From Dipteris shenzhenensis (lineage: Eukaryota; Polypodiophyta; Polypodiopsida; Gleicheniales), in NCBI GenBank assembly GCA_047967505.1, contig CM106541.1: DNA of 64,000 nt, one strand, 5' to 3'. Shown in pieces: positions 22,938-33,863 of the stretch. A program made the translations under genes and the position numbers. The notes under the pieces are model-generated. The model was not told the origin of the DNA. It made no database searches and saw only the letters and a list, made by a program, of their open reading frames with translations. Position 1 is the stretch's first letter. Each line of letters starts with the position of its first letter.

Positions 22938-24347
22938 ATCTTGAGCAGGAGAGTAAAGAAGCTATAGCTCTAAACCTTGTTGCACTAAAGTCAAAAACAC
23001 TTAGGGGAGGAGTCTCTATTGAAGGACTTGATTTTGAGACATGTAGTCTTGCAATTCCTATCGTTCCCTCATTCACTAGTCAAGATCAAAGCATATTATT
23101 TGCTATTTGACATACTCATCCTCTTTGACATAAGGGAAGATTATGCTATTGCATCAATTGCTCAAGTTATTGTTTAGACCAAGATGTTAGTATTGACGAT
23201 GATGATATCATGGTGCTAGAAGATAAGATTAGCCCAAAGAAGCACTATCTATGTGCTTTTAAGAATTTGCTTATTCGAGAAGATAGATGATGAGACCTTC
23301 AAGCAGGTCCAAATAAAGATGAATCTATAGGACAAAATCTTGGAAGATGATGAGAACATGAAGGTAAACTATCACTCTTTTCTTTGTTAGATTATTTTTG
23401 TTATGATTTGTGTATAGCTTTCTCATTACTTTTTGTTTGATATTGCAGATGTATATTGAAGATGACAGCTTTCTTATCTATTGGGAGCAGAGAAAGGGGT
23501 CATGGACAATTATTTGCTCTTTCACACTATATCAAGAAACAGTCTTCCACTTAGATATTTATTTATCACAAATAGTTAAGCAACGATGGAGAGGCCGTGG
23601 TCTTTTTTTTTTGTGGTTTGACATCGTCTCTTGGTGGTTTCAATTGAATTAGTAGAAAGACAAAGTTATTTTAATTTAATTAGTTTTTGCTTTGGACATT
23701 TTTGGGTATTACCTAGGCCAATAATGCTCAAGGGCAGGGTACTTTCTCACTCACACTACATATGCGCTGGCATGTGGTATTAAAAGTCCTTTGCATCTGG
23801 ATGGCTATAGGAAGGACCATCTTATAAGGTTTAGAGAGGCATTTCTTGCTCTCGAGGCCAAATAGATAGAAGGAGGGCAACTCGATGAAAAAGAAGTAAA
23901 AGAGTAAAAAACAAGGATATTAGTATTGCTAGTGTTACAAAGGATACCAAGTCTCACAATAAAATTTTATATTAAGTTTTTAGAATACATTGCTCTAGTG
24001 AATTATACATTGTATTATTTGTTTATAAGCTTTTAAACTCTATCAATCCACTTGTCTATAGAACTATTAAAATACTTCTTTGAGACTATTTGCCTTCTGT
24101 GCTCCTCCTAAATATTGTCTCTCTCGATAAAATGGATTCACCTTTACCTTCGACATGAAGAAGCCCTCCTTGAACTTGATTTTTAATTATTGTTGGTATT
24201 TCTGTGTGGTGGAACACCCAAGTTAGAGTTTGATGGCCCTTTCTCTTAACCTGGCATTAAAAAATACAAGTTTGTTTGAGTAATGTGGATTAAGAATCAT
24301 ACATCAAGACATTATAAATATGGAAAACCATTTGAAGTCCAAGTTTG
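22938..24347. other. Spacer with unrecognised open frames
   Basis: Continuation of the sequence interrupted at 20280. Open frames at 22922-23110 and 23410-23652 on the plus strand show no known domain. From 23650 the DNA is AT-rich and featureless. Confidence 0.35.
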
Positions 24348-25140
24348 TGTTGAGACTGGCATCTCCAGGGTAGGCTGGCCGACCAGCTCCCACGCAGCAG
24401 GGGGGCCAGAGGGGGTAGGCTGGCCGACCAGCCCCTGGCCGACCAGGCTCTGGCCGACCAGCTGGTCGGCCCAATTGGCTGACCGACCAAGCTGGTCGGT
24501 CTAGGCCATCTGGCCGACCCCCCTGGCCTTCCCTATAAAAGGGTCTTCCCCCCTTCCTCATCTCCATCACTTCTTCCAGCAGCTCCTCAAGGCTCTTGTC
24601 TTCAGCCTGCTCCTCGCCATCCCCACCGAAGCCTCCCCTCAGCTGTTCTGTTGGCTGCCCACGCTCCCTCAGCAGATCCCTCCTCTTCGGGGCTCCTGCC
24701 TCCTCGCTCCAGGCTTCTACAGTTCCCCTCGTTCCAAGGTTCCTGCCTCTTCTCCTAGGCTCCTTCAGCCTCCTCTTTTCTAGGCTCCTGCCTCCTCGGT
24801 TCAGGCTCCTCTAGCCTCTTCGCTCCCAGGCCCCTGCCTCTTCGCTTCAGGCTTCTCCAGCCTCCGTGCTCTCAGGCTGCAGCCTCCTTGTGCCCCTTTC
24901 TTCTGCTTCAGTTCAGCCCCTTCTGCAGCCTCCTTGTGCCCCCTTTCCTCTGCTTCAGTTCAGCCCCTCCTGCAGCTCCTGTTTCTTATCCTGTTCAGGA
25001 TACCTTGTATTTCAGTTGCTGCCCTGGTTTATGGGCTGAGTTATAGCAGATCTGTTTGTGGCACATCTTGTTATCTCTAGTGTTCTCTGTGTGGTTCTGT
25101 AGCTTTAGTTTGTTTGCATCTTCCGCTGCCATTTTTAATA
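24348..25140 (+). repeat. 5' LTR of the copia element
   Basis: 793 bp, beginning TGTTGAGACTGG and ending TTTTTAATA (TG...TA, not the usual CA). The U3 part (24370-24530) is an array of GGCCGACCAG and its inverse CTGGTCGGCC, including a perfect 20-bp palindrome at 24452-24471. The TATA box is TATAAAAG at 24534-24541. The R/U5 part is C/T-rich with repeats of the type GGCTCCTGCCTCxTCG. Compared with the 3' LTR it has an extra 30 bp of the U3 array, plus 7-bp and 1-bp differences. Confidence 0.95.
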
Positions 25141-25152
25141 TGGTATCAGAGC
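25141..25152 (+). other. Primer-binding site (initiator tRNA-Met)
   Basis: TGGTATCAGAGC directly follows the 5' LTR. Confidence 0.93.
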
Positions 25153-25366
25153 ACCAGAATACTCTCTGATCTTGGAACTCCTGTATTAATGAAGTTGAAG
25201 AAGCTTGTCCTCGTCAGCAACTCTCTTTCCTGCTGACTACAGAGCTCTCTTCTTCCCCCTATATCTTTTTTTTGCTGCCTATCGGCAGCCCTGTTCTAGA
25301 CTTTGATCTGTTCACCAGCCCCGTTCTCTTCAGCCCTTGGTTGCTGTCCACTTCCTGGTTTCAGTT

Positions 25367-26425
25367 ATGGCTAATGAAACAAAGGATTCTACTCCGGATC
25401 TTCGCGTTCCCCCTATGTCCAGTTTCTTTCAAGAGTCTGACAAGCCTGTACGCATTCCCACTCTTCCTACATTTCCAGATGCTCGGCAGTTAGATGGGAC
25501 CAACTATTCCCTTTGGAAAATTCAGATGGCGTCTGTATTGGAATCTTATGATCTTGCTGAGTTTGTTGATCCCGGGATCCCTCGTCCGTCTCCTGAGGAG
25601 GAGCCACATGCTTCTCTTATCTGGGACAAATTGAATGCTCGTGTACGCTCGTTCATCTTTCTTAATTGTCAACCAGGGGTTCTCAATCATATCAAGCACC
25701 TTACTTCTGCACGTGCTATTTGGGAATTTCTTGATGGCATGTATCTTCGCGTCACTCCCATAAAACGTATCTCCTTGGAAGTTCAGCTTCGTCGCCTCGA
25801 TCCGGCTACTTCCCCTTCCATACGGGACCACATCAATAAAATGCAGAGCATGCATCAGGACATCCTCCATGCAGGCAAGGCTATCTCCTCCGAAGATATG
25901 GCTATTACTCTCTTATCTCATGTTATTACTGACAGTCGATATGCAGCATTCTATTCTTCTCTTATTACCTCTGGCTGCCTCAGCACCATCACTTGGGAGG
26001 AACTTGTCCCCATGATGATGGATCAGGAGGAACAGTTCATTAAAACCTCTGATGGTTCTTCTGAGGCTCTTGTGGCCCACCGTCCCAAACCTCGATCCAA
26101 GAATGCCCCGTCCTCTGCCACTAACTCATCTTCTTCAGATCCCTCCAGTGACCGTCCTGCTCCCAAAGGTAATTGCAATCACTGTGGCACTCCTGGCCAT
26201 TATTGGCGCAATTGTCCCTATCGCAAACACAAACGAGCTGACGCACCCCTGGCCGCTGCGGCTGATGCCTCCCTTACCCCCACTCCTGCATTTGTTCACC
26301 TTGAGCTCTTGAATTCGGTACCCCTTCCTGCAGTAGAGTCATTGGCTCTCCATAGTTCCGATGCTCGTGAATGGATCATTGATAGTGGGGCCTCTCGGCA
26401 TATGACCCCCTCCTCGCTGCTCTAG
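25367..26425 (+). pseudogene. Copia Gag and start of protease, ended by TAG
   Basis: The first ATG in this frame is at 25367 (MANETKDSTPDLRVPPM). Features in order are the Gag N-terminus LDGTNYSLWKIQMASVLES, the UBN2-type Gag core (about residues 60-250), a CCHC zinc knuckle CNHCGTPGHYWRNC near residue 275, and then the protease active site WIIDSGASRHMT near residue 345. The frame stops at TAG 26423-26425, inside the protease. The frame that follows the stop is the same one, so a single codon separates this from Pol. CAG (Gln) is the likeliest former codon. Gag packages the element RNA and the protease matures the polyprotein. Confidence 0.9.
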
Positions 26426-29023
26426 GATCTCACCCCTCATTCTGGTCGTGTCTGCATCGGCGACAAGCACTCTATTCCTGTTCATTCAGAGGGCTCTCTT
26501 GATATTATTCCTGATGGCAAAGGGGGTAAACACTCTTCTCGTGTTCTTTATGTTCCGTCTCTCGGCTTTCATCTCCTTTCGGTTCATCAGATTTGTCAAA
26601 ACAATATGAAGGTTGAGTTTGAAGCGGCCTCTGTTACCATCCGCGATCGTGCTACCGGACAGCCGGTTTGGACCGGCCATTCTACTAATGGTATCTACAA
26701 GCTTGTCGCCCTTCCCTCCCTAACAGGAACCTCTCTTGGCGACCTTTGGCATTATCGGTTTGGTCATCTACACATTGATGCTCTCCATCGTGCTTTCCGT
26801 GATCAGCTTGTCCTCGGCCTCCCTAACGTCGGCACTCGCCAAGGTCTCTGTCCCTCTTGTATATTGGGCAAACAACATCGCGAGCCGTTCGCCCATCATG
26901 CCTCTCGCCGTGCCACCGTTCCGCTTGGTCTTATTCACCTCGACCTATGTGGCCCTATGCAGATTATGTCACTGGGGGGAGCCTCGTACTACATGCTCCT
27001 TGTTGATGACTTCAGTCGCTATTCTTGGATCTATTTTCTTTCCCACAAGGATCTGGCTTTCAGTCGTTTCCAGACCTGGCTAGCCCTGGTGGAAAAAGAA
27101 TCCAACCACTCGCTCAAAATTCTTCGTGCTGATAAGGGTGGTGAGTTCACCTCTCTCGAGTTTGATCGGTTCTTGAGTAGTCATGGTGTCAAACGGGAAT
27201 TTGCCAACACAGGTACCCCTTTTGATAATGGCGTGGTTGAACGTAAACATCGTACCGGCGTTGAAATGGCTCGGACCATGCTAACTCACAGTCAACTCCC
27301 TCAGTCTCTCTGGGCCGAGGCCATGATGACCGCAATCCATACTCTTAACCGCTCTCCGACATCAGCAGTCCCAGGCATGACCCCTTATCAAGCTTACTAT
27401 GGATCTAAGCCCGATGTTTCCCATTTTCGGGTATTTGGCTGTGATGCTTATGTTCATATTCCTAAATCTGATCGTGGAAAGCTTGATCCTAAGTCCCACA
27501 AGCTCTTGTTCGTAGGCTACAACTCCGTCTCCACTGGATATCGCCTATATGATCCTCGCCGCCGCATTATCTCCGTGAGCAGGGATGTCCTTTTCGACGA
27601 GCAGGTCCTTCCGCCATCCTCCGACTCTCCTCCTGTTCTTGGAGATCCGTCCGATGCCCCGGAGCCCTCTCTCCCTCCACCTGCCTCGTCCCCCATTACA
27701 TCACCTCCTATTCTCTCTCCTCCGCCTCCTTCTCCGGCTCCACCCTCGTCTGCTCCTCCTTTGAAACCCCGCTCGGTACGTGTTCCGCGATGGCTCATTG
27801 ATACTCTCCGCTCCTCCGGTCTTGAGGATCCCTACTCCGAACCACACCCTGATGATGGGCCTCGTCGCTCTCATCGCCACCCCCCACCGTCCTCTTCTGA
27901 TCCCCTCCATGTCAATTACGCCCTTATGTCTCGCATCCTCGCCACTCGCGAGCCCACTACCGTTCCTCAGGCTCTGGCCCAGCCTCATTGGAAACAGGCT
28001 ATGGAAGCGGAAATTCATGCTCTTCTTCGGAACCACACCTGGGACCTTGTTTCTCGTCCCTCACACCATTCCGTAATCGGTGTCCGGTGGATATTCAAAA
28101 CAAAATACGCCTCTGATGGTTCTGTCGACAAGTATAAAGCTCGGCTGGTGGCTAAAGGCTATGCCCAACGACCCGGCATCGACTATGGGGAGACCTTTGC
28201 ACCTACCGCCCGGATGAGCACCATCCGAACGATCCTTGCTCTTGCAGCCCACCATCAGTGGCCCATTTTTCAAATGGACGTCAAATCTGCATTTTTGAAT
28301 GGTGATCTTCAAGAAGAGGTATATGTGGATCAGCCACCCGGCTTCATTAATTCTCGTTCTCCTTCCATGGTCTGTCGCCTTCGCAAGGCCCTCTACGGTC
28401 TCAAGCAAGCTCCTAGGGCCTGGAATCAGCGTATTGATACCTTCTTCTGCCGCCAAGGACTTCATCGCTCTCTGGCTGATCCCAATCTTTATCTCTTTCC
28501 TGAAGGACAGCTTCATACCTTCATCATTCTTTATGTGGATGATCTAATCCTTACTGGGAGTCATACCAATCATATCCTTGCCATTAAAGTTGCTCTTCAA
28601 ACTGAATTTGAGATGACGGATATGGGCCTCCATTTTTTCTTGGGTCTTGAGATTTGGCAGACTAAGAGGGGGTATTTTGTCTCTCAGCAACGCTATGTTC
28701 ACGAGCTCCTCGAAACTTTCCACATGGCTGACTGTCGGCCCATCACTTCTCCCATGGATCCCAACTCTAAACTCTCTGCTTCTGGGTCCACTGCTTATCC
28801 TGATGCCTCCCTCTACCGCCAGCTTGTTGGTTCTCTTCTCTGGCTACTTAACACTCGACTGGATCTCGGCTTCTCTGTCGGTACCCTCAGTACCTTCATG
28901 CAAACCCCTTCGCTTTCTCATTGGCAGGCTGCTCGACGTCTCCTCCGCTATCTTCAGGGGACCTCTACTTTCGGGCTCCTATATACTGCCGGTGGTTCCT
29001 CTCCTTCCCCGCTCACTCTCTGA
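26426..29023 (+). pseudogene. Copia Pol: protease end, integrase, RT (same frame as Gag)
   Basis: Numbering from the ATG at 26606: the integrase zinc-binding region is WHYRFGHLH...CPSCILGKQ (49-90). The integrase core has Asp113 (HLDLCGP), Asp176 (ADKGGEF) and Glu212 (VERKHR), the D-D35E spacing being exact. A Pro-rich linker (about 335-400) follows. The RT begins near 460 (WKQAMEAEI), with KARLVAKGYAQRPGIDY, FQMDVKSAFLNGDL (catalytic Asp) and YVDDLILTG near 642. The frame ends at TGA 29021-29023 just before RNase H. All catalytic residues seen in the integrase and RT are intact. Confidence 0.93.
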
Positions 29024-29486
29024 GGTTGGAGTGACTCCGATTGGGCTGGCGACCCCGATTCTCGCCGCTCTACCACAGGCTATGTTTTCTCCTTTGGCTC
29101 TGCGGCTATCTCCTAGTCCAGTAAACGCCAACCCCACGGTCGCCCTATCTTCCACCCAGGCTGAGTATCGGGCTATGTGTAGTGCCACCTGTGAGGCTGT
29201 GTGGCTTCGGCGCCTTCTTCTCGATTGTGGTTTTCAGCAACCCGCTCCTACCACACTTTTTTGTGACAATCAAAGCTGTATTGCCCTTGCTCGCAATCCG
29301 GTTTTCCATGCTCGTACAAAACACATCGAAATTCAGTACCACTACACGCGAGAGAAGGTTCTTGACGGTACCATTTTGCTCCTCTTCAGCACCACTTCGA
29401 CAACGTCGCCTACATTTTTACCAAACCTGTTTCCCCTCCCCTTCTCCAACGTCATACCAGCTCTCTGGGTCTTGTGCCACACCCTG
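29024..29486 (+). pseudogene. Copia RNase H, broken
   Basis: After the TGA the frame continues GWSDSDWAGDPDSRRSTTGY...AAIS-TAG (29114-29116, a Trp position) and SSKRQP, then needs a one-base shift (extra C near 29138-29142) to TVALSSTQAEYRAM...LFCDNQSCIALARNPVFHARTKHIEIQYHYTREKV. A further shift near 29380-29400 restores YIFTKPVSPPLLQ. There are therefore two stops and two frameshifts, all in the last 470 bp, while 3.5 kb upstream has a single stop. Confidence 0.9.
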
Positions 29487-29500
29487 GAGCTGAGAGGGGG

Positions 29501-30255
29501 TGTTGAGACTGGCATCTCCAGGGTAGGCTGGCCGACCAGCTCCCACGCAGCAGGGGGGCCAGAGGGGGTAGGCTGGCCGACCAGCTGGTCGGCCCAGTTG
29601 GCTGACCGACCAGGCTGGTCGGTCTAGGCCATCTGGCCGACCCCCCTGGCCTTCCCTATAAAAGGGTCTTCCCCCCTTCCTCATCTCCATCACTTCTTCC
29701 AGCAGCTCCTCAAGGCTCATCTTTGCTCCTGGCCATCCCCACCGAAGCCTCCCCTCAGCTGTTCTGTTGGCTGCCCACGCTCCCTCAGCAGTCCCTCCTC
29801 TTCGGGGCTCCTGCCTCCTCGCTCCAGGCTTCTACAGTTCCCCTCGTTCCAAGGTTCCTGCCTCTTCTCCTAGGCTCCTTCAGCCTCCTCTTTTCTAGGC
29901 TCCTGCCTCCTCGGTTCAGGCTCCTCTAGCCTCTTCGCTCCCAGGCCCCTGCCTCTTCGCTTCAGGCTTCTCCAGCCTCCGTGCTCTCAGGCTGCAGCCT
30001 CCTTGTGCCCCTTTCTTCTGCTTCAGTTCAGCCCCTTCTGCAGCCTCCTTGTGCCCCCTTTCCTCTGCTTCAGTTCAGCCCCTCCTGCAGCTCCTGTTTC
30101 TTATCCTGTTCAGGATACCTTGTATTTCAGTTGCTGCCCTGGTTTATGGGCTGAGTTATAGCAGATCTGTTTGTGGCACATCTTGTTATCTCTAGTGTTC
30201 TCTGTGTGGTTCTGTAGCTTCAGTTTGTTTGCATCTTCCGCTGCCATTTTTAATA
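29501..30255 (+). repeat. 3' LTR of the copia element
   Basis: 755 bp. TATA box at 29657-29664. The 20-bp palindrome GGCCGACCAG/CTGGTCGGCC is at 29575-29594. It ends TTTTTAATA at 30255 and is followed by the target duplication GTTTG. Confidence 0.95.
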
Positions 30256-30420
30256 GTTTGTGCTTACCTCAAATGAGCCTAGCCACCAAATATGCGTCTC
30301 TAATTGCATACTAAAGTGCTTTGAGTTTGCTTTTATAATCAATGGATCAAGAGCTCTATTCATAAGTGTGATGGTCACTCTTTCAATCTTTTTCTCCTTG
30401 ACAATTTCACATTCATCTAG

Positions 30421-30560
30421 CTTTATAATAAATATGAGCAGTCCTTGGCACTCTCTTTGAATGTGATACCATAAAATTCAACCATTCTAGCTTTATAATA
30501 AATATGAGCCGTCCTTGGCACTCTCTTCGAATGTGATACCATAAAATTCAACCATTCTTC
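30421..30560 (+). repeat. 70-bp tandem duplication
   Basis: CTTTATAATAAATATGAGCx begins at 30421 and 30491, and the units are nearly identical for the full 70 bp. Confidence 0.92.
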
Positions 30561-30782
30561 TTTGTAATTATTGAAGATCAACAAAATGTTGTTCTAAGGA
30601 CTTCACAGTACTTCCTTTGTCACCTTCATATACCCCTTCAATATGCAAACAATGCCCAATAAAATCATCTACTTGCTGGTTGAGTAGACCTCTTAGCTTC
30701 CACACTTGTGTAGGCTTTGGCAGAAGCATACGATTGATGCTATGAACTTTTGAAGTAAAAGATATTGCTTTGAAAATAGAAG

Positions 30783-31076
30783 CTAATCTTTCCTACTACC
30801 TCCACTTTTATCAAGAGCCCCTTGGATTAAGTTCACATCAACTTTGTTGCTATCTACAAACTGTTGCACAACGTCATGTTTGATGGTTTTAAAATTTTTC
30901 CGCTCAAGAACACTTTTCACAACAATATCAGTTGACAATAAACCTTTCATTTGTTTCGTTGGAAGAGCATTGGGATCAACATTCTCCTTTTGAGGCTCCA
31001 AGATTTCCTCTAATATGTTTACAGTACTTGTATCTATTTTATTGAGTATTTTATAATTTTTGCGTATTTCAGACAA
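30783..31076 (-). other. Unrecognised open frame, 97 codons
   Basis: A minus-strand open frame begins MSEIRKNYKILNK and ends GALDKSGGSRKD, rich in Lys, Asp and Val. It has no motif I recognise, no clear splice partners, and lies between two retroelement pieces. It could be an exon of a decayed gene or chance. I would not call it a gene without transcript support. Confidence 0.25.
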
Positions 31077-31099
31077 AGGAAAACAGAAGAAATCGTGAA

Positions 31100-32000
31100 T
31101 TTCTTACAAGGCCCCAAAATAAGCTCCCTTTTTTCCTAATGCAAGGAATGCGACTCAATTCCAATGTTACAAAAGGCACAAAGCGGCGAGATAAGTTTCC
31201 ATTTAGAAAGTTGATTTAGTCGATGCAATTCCCTACCATGTGAATAATCCATCCTCTTAGATTCTGTAAACTTGTCGGCCATCTTGGAGAAAGTCTCCCA
31301 AGCACACCACATAGGAATCATTGCTCTCGAACAGTGAGGTGGTATCTATAGTTAGAACTTCCATATCGATCCAAGTGCACCTACGTGCATCCCACAAGTC
31401 GCTCCATCGACATAGCCCTCTAGCATTCAACCTTTTGGAGAAACCTTGCCAACTAGCACTGCGTTAAGAAATGCCGAGCACACCCTGATCTTTTATCCAC
31501 TGCTTGGCTATAATCGTCCAAGGCTGATTTGTGTGTAGACGTAGAAACAATTTAGTGCACAGTCTTTCACATTTTTCTTTGAACATTTCCAATCCGAGAC
31601 CACAAGCTGACTTAAGGCGAGGTGGCTACAGACCATGTGAATGAATGCAACTGTTTTTGCCACAAGAATGCTTAGACAGTTTTTCCACTGTGGACAGCCC
31701 TTTGATAGGAAAATGGCAACACTGACGATGTAAACACCAAGACTGGGGCAAGCACATGCTTCAGAACAGGGAGCCTCCCAAGGAAAGACACTTGCTTTTC
31801 TTTCCATCTGTGATATTTGGCCTTCATATTGTCACTCTAACTGCTGTTTGAGTGTTGATGCCTATTCCCATTGGGCATCCTAGATATCTGAAAACTTGCC
31901 ATAAGGTATTTCAGCAAACCCATAATCAGAAACCCACCCTGGGGCGGGGCATCAGTCTAAATACAGAAAGGTAGATTTTGCTGTATAAAACCGGGACTCG
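31100..32000 (-). pseudogene. L1-like LINE, region after RT
   Basis: In the minus direction from about 31880 one reads FRYLGCPMGIGINTQTA, then SKCLSLGRLPVLKHVLAPVL and, further, FLWQKQ. This is the L1-type RT end ('f.YLGvP.g......', 'ls.aGR..lik.vl...p.y', 'FLW'). Near 31200 WKLISPLCAFCNIGIESHSLH matches the zinc-binding 'C..C....E...Hlf' of the L1 C-terminus. Many stops and frame changes separate the parts. The element's 5' part is missing. Confidence 0.65.
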
Positions 32001-32054
32001 GAAGCAAATGCGAATTCCACAACAATCTTCATGAAGCTATCGACTTTGGACAGA

Positions 32055-32106
32055 TCCTCATGGGGAGCATTTTGAGGTCTAAGGTTCATAGAAAGGTGTA
32101 TTGGGT
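32055..32106 (+). repeat. LTR scrap duplicated from 32378
   Basis: CCTCATGGGGAGCATTTTGAGGTCTAAGGTTCATAG is repeated 323 bp downstream inside the LTR at 32348-32873. This is either the truncated 5' LTR of the same element or a local duplication. Confidence 0.8.
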
Positions 32107-32347
32107 GAGGGCAGAGTTTACTGCTGGGTTTAGGGCTCTTTGTGAGCAATCGTTGTTGAGCTCTTTGTGAGAATTTGATGGAGTGTTTATTGTTCTTTGT
32201 GAGCAGGCGTTCTAACAATTGATAGACTGATACATTTGTCTTTTAGGTCCTTTATGAGCAGGTACTTGTATGTTTTGTAAGGCGACAAGCCCAGTAGGGA
32301 TGAGCATGTGCTTTGATATTCTCTCCCTTTTCGGCTGAGGGAGGGAT

Positions 32348-32873
32348 TGTTGGGTGTTGGCATTACCAATGATGTCATCCTCATGGGGAGCATTTTGAGG
32401 TCTAAGGTTCATAGAGTGGTGTATTGGGTCGTGAGGCAATTGCCACTTGTGTGTGCACCTGAGAGCTCGTGTCTAGAGGTCGTGGTGTTGTTTGATTAGA
32501 CCATGCAAGTTGTCCAATGCATGGGTGACGTTTGGTAGAGGCCATGCAAGGTACACGTGAGGCGGTAATCAAAGGCAGTCTGAGGCGGTCTACATATATG
32601 TCGGAGCTCAAAGGATTCTCTCTCTTTGTCCATCCGACTCCATGAGAGTCGTGTGTCAGTTGTGAGACTATTGGTAGTATGTAGGAGGACGGCTGCCCGT
32701 ATATGGTCGTGGGATCCTTAGAATTCTCCTATGTTGAATCTTGAGTCTAGTTCTTTGTACGCAGCAACAAGTGCAGTAGCAATGAGCTGCACTCCATTTT
32801 GCATGTCTTATATACATGCTGTTAGTCTCTTACTGTGTCGCCTCTCTTTAGAATGCTAGTATTATTGTCCACA
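32348..32873 (+). mobile_element. LTR (3' or solo), about 526 bp
   Basis: A purine-rich tract (GGCTGAGGGAGGGAT, 32333-32347) precedes TGTTGGGTGTTGGCATTACC at 32348, the typical opening of a copia-type LTR. The end CCACA at 32873 is the best candidate. I see no target-site duplication. The left flank looks like element interior (32107-32347). Confidence 0.55.
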
Positions 32874-32879
32874 AAAATT

Positions 32880-33860
32880 GAGACAAGAAGAAAGATCCAT
32901 CAGGAAGTGGCAAACCTCGAATTGAGCCTGTTGCAACTTGATGATCTAACTGGCAAAGCAGTGGTTCAGTGACTAAAGGCGAAAAGTAGTGGTGCGTATG
33001 GACATCCTTGTCCTACTGTCCGTTTGAGCGGAAAACTGCCATAGTAGTATCCATTGGTAGTTCCTCCCACATCAAGATGCTATAAAATATGTTTAAGGTA
33101 GATATTTCATCGCCTTTGTTTTGAAATAAACCATGCCTATTAGAAAATCATCGTAGGTTACATTCGGTTCCATCTTAGGAGTGTGACCTAGAAGGCGCAA
33201 CTGCGGTATAGGCTATGATCTCGTAGCAAAGTCCTTTATGATCACTATGACTCAATGTAAAGATAAATGCCAGAACTTCAAGTATAACAATTTTAACACT
33301 TCCATACATTTATAACTATCATGGCTCAATGGAAAGCCACCTAACACCAGGACCATGGGCTTCATCATAGCCGGAGCTGTGCACCCGTATGCATAAATGA
33401 TATCAAGTTTACCAAGGCACTTGGCAAACCTTTGACACTTACAACATAAGCAGGTCATAACAATCTCCTCACACCCAGTCCCACAGATTCAATCCATCCA
33501 ACAGCATAATCATCACACCACGGCAGCTGAGTTGGTGAAGCATTGGCCTCCCTATGCCTGCCGGGTGGTTTAAATCCCTGACGGATGCAAGTAGTCCAGG
33601 TGTGGAATGGGTGAGTGGGTAAAGTTATCTTCAAGAAAGCATGTACCGAAGAAGCTTGTTGATACATTTGGTTGAAGACTGACAATCAGAGTGAGCCTGC
33701 TGATGTTCTTTGTAATACAGATCTAAGTGTTCCTGGGGGTTGCAATCGACCCCATAAGGGGAATGGCGAGCTTGCTGCTTCAGTAGCAATCAGGTCGTTG
33801 TCCTCTCTGTCCAATTCATTTGTAAAGCCATTCCATTTTGCCTTTGCAACCTCTGCAACT
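32880..33860. other. Region 3' of the PPR gene, nothing certain
   Basis: Holds minus-strand open frames of 60-80 codons without domains (33252-33458, 33455-33685). Some of it may be 3' UTR of the PPR gene. No E+ or DYW motif can be found in any minus frame immediately after the PPR stop. Confidence 0.4.
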
Positions 33861-33863
33861 CAA

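Larger units (their letters stand above)
24348..30255 (+). mobile_element. Ty1/copia retrotransposon, structurally complete, coding-defective
   Basis: The element is 5,908 bp long. LTRs lie at 24348-25140 and 29501-30255, and a 5-bp target-site duplication, GTTTG, at 24343-24347 and 30256-30260. The primer-binding site is at 25141-25152 and the polypurine tract is GAGCTGAGAGGGGG at 29487-29500. Gag, protease, integrase, RT and RNase H follow in the copia order in a single frame up to 29020, apart from one TAG, and then decay. The high identity of the two LTRs marks a recent insertion. It cannot make its own full polyprotein. Confidence 0.96.

Noticed and set aside
27517-28516. Minus-strand open frames over the copia pol
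   Set aside because: They are antisense to intact integrase and RT motifs.
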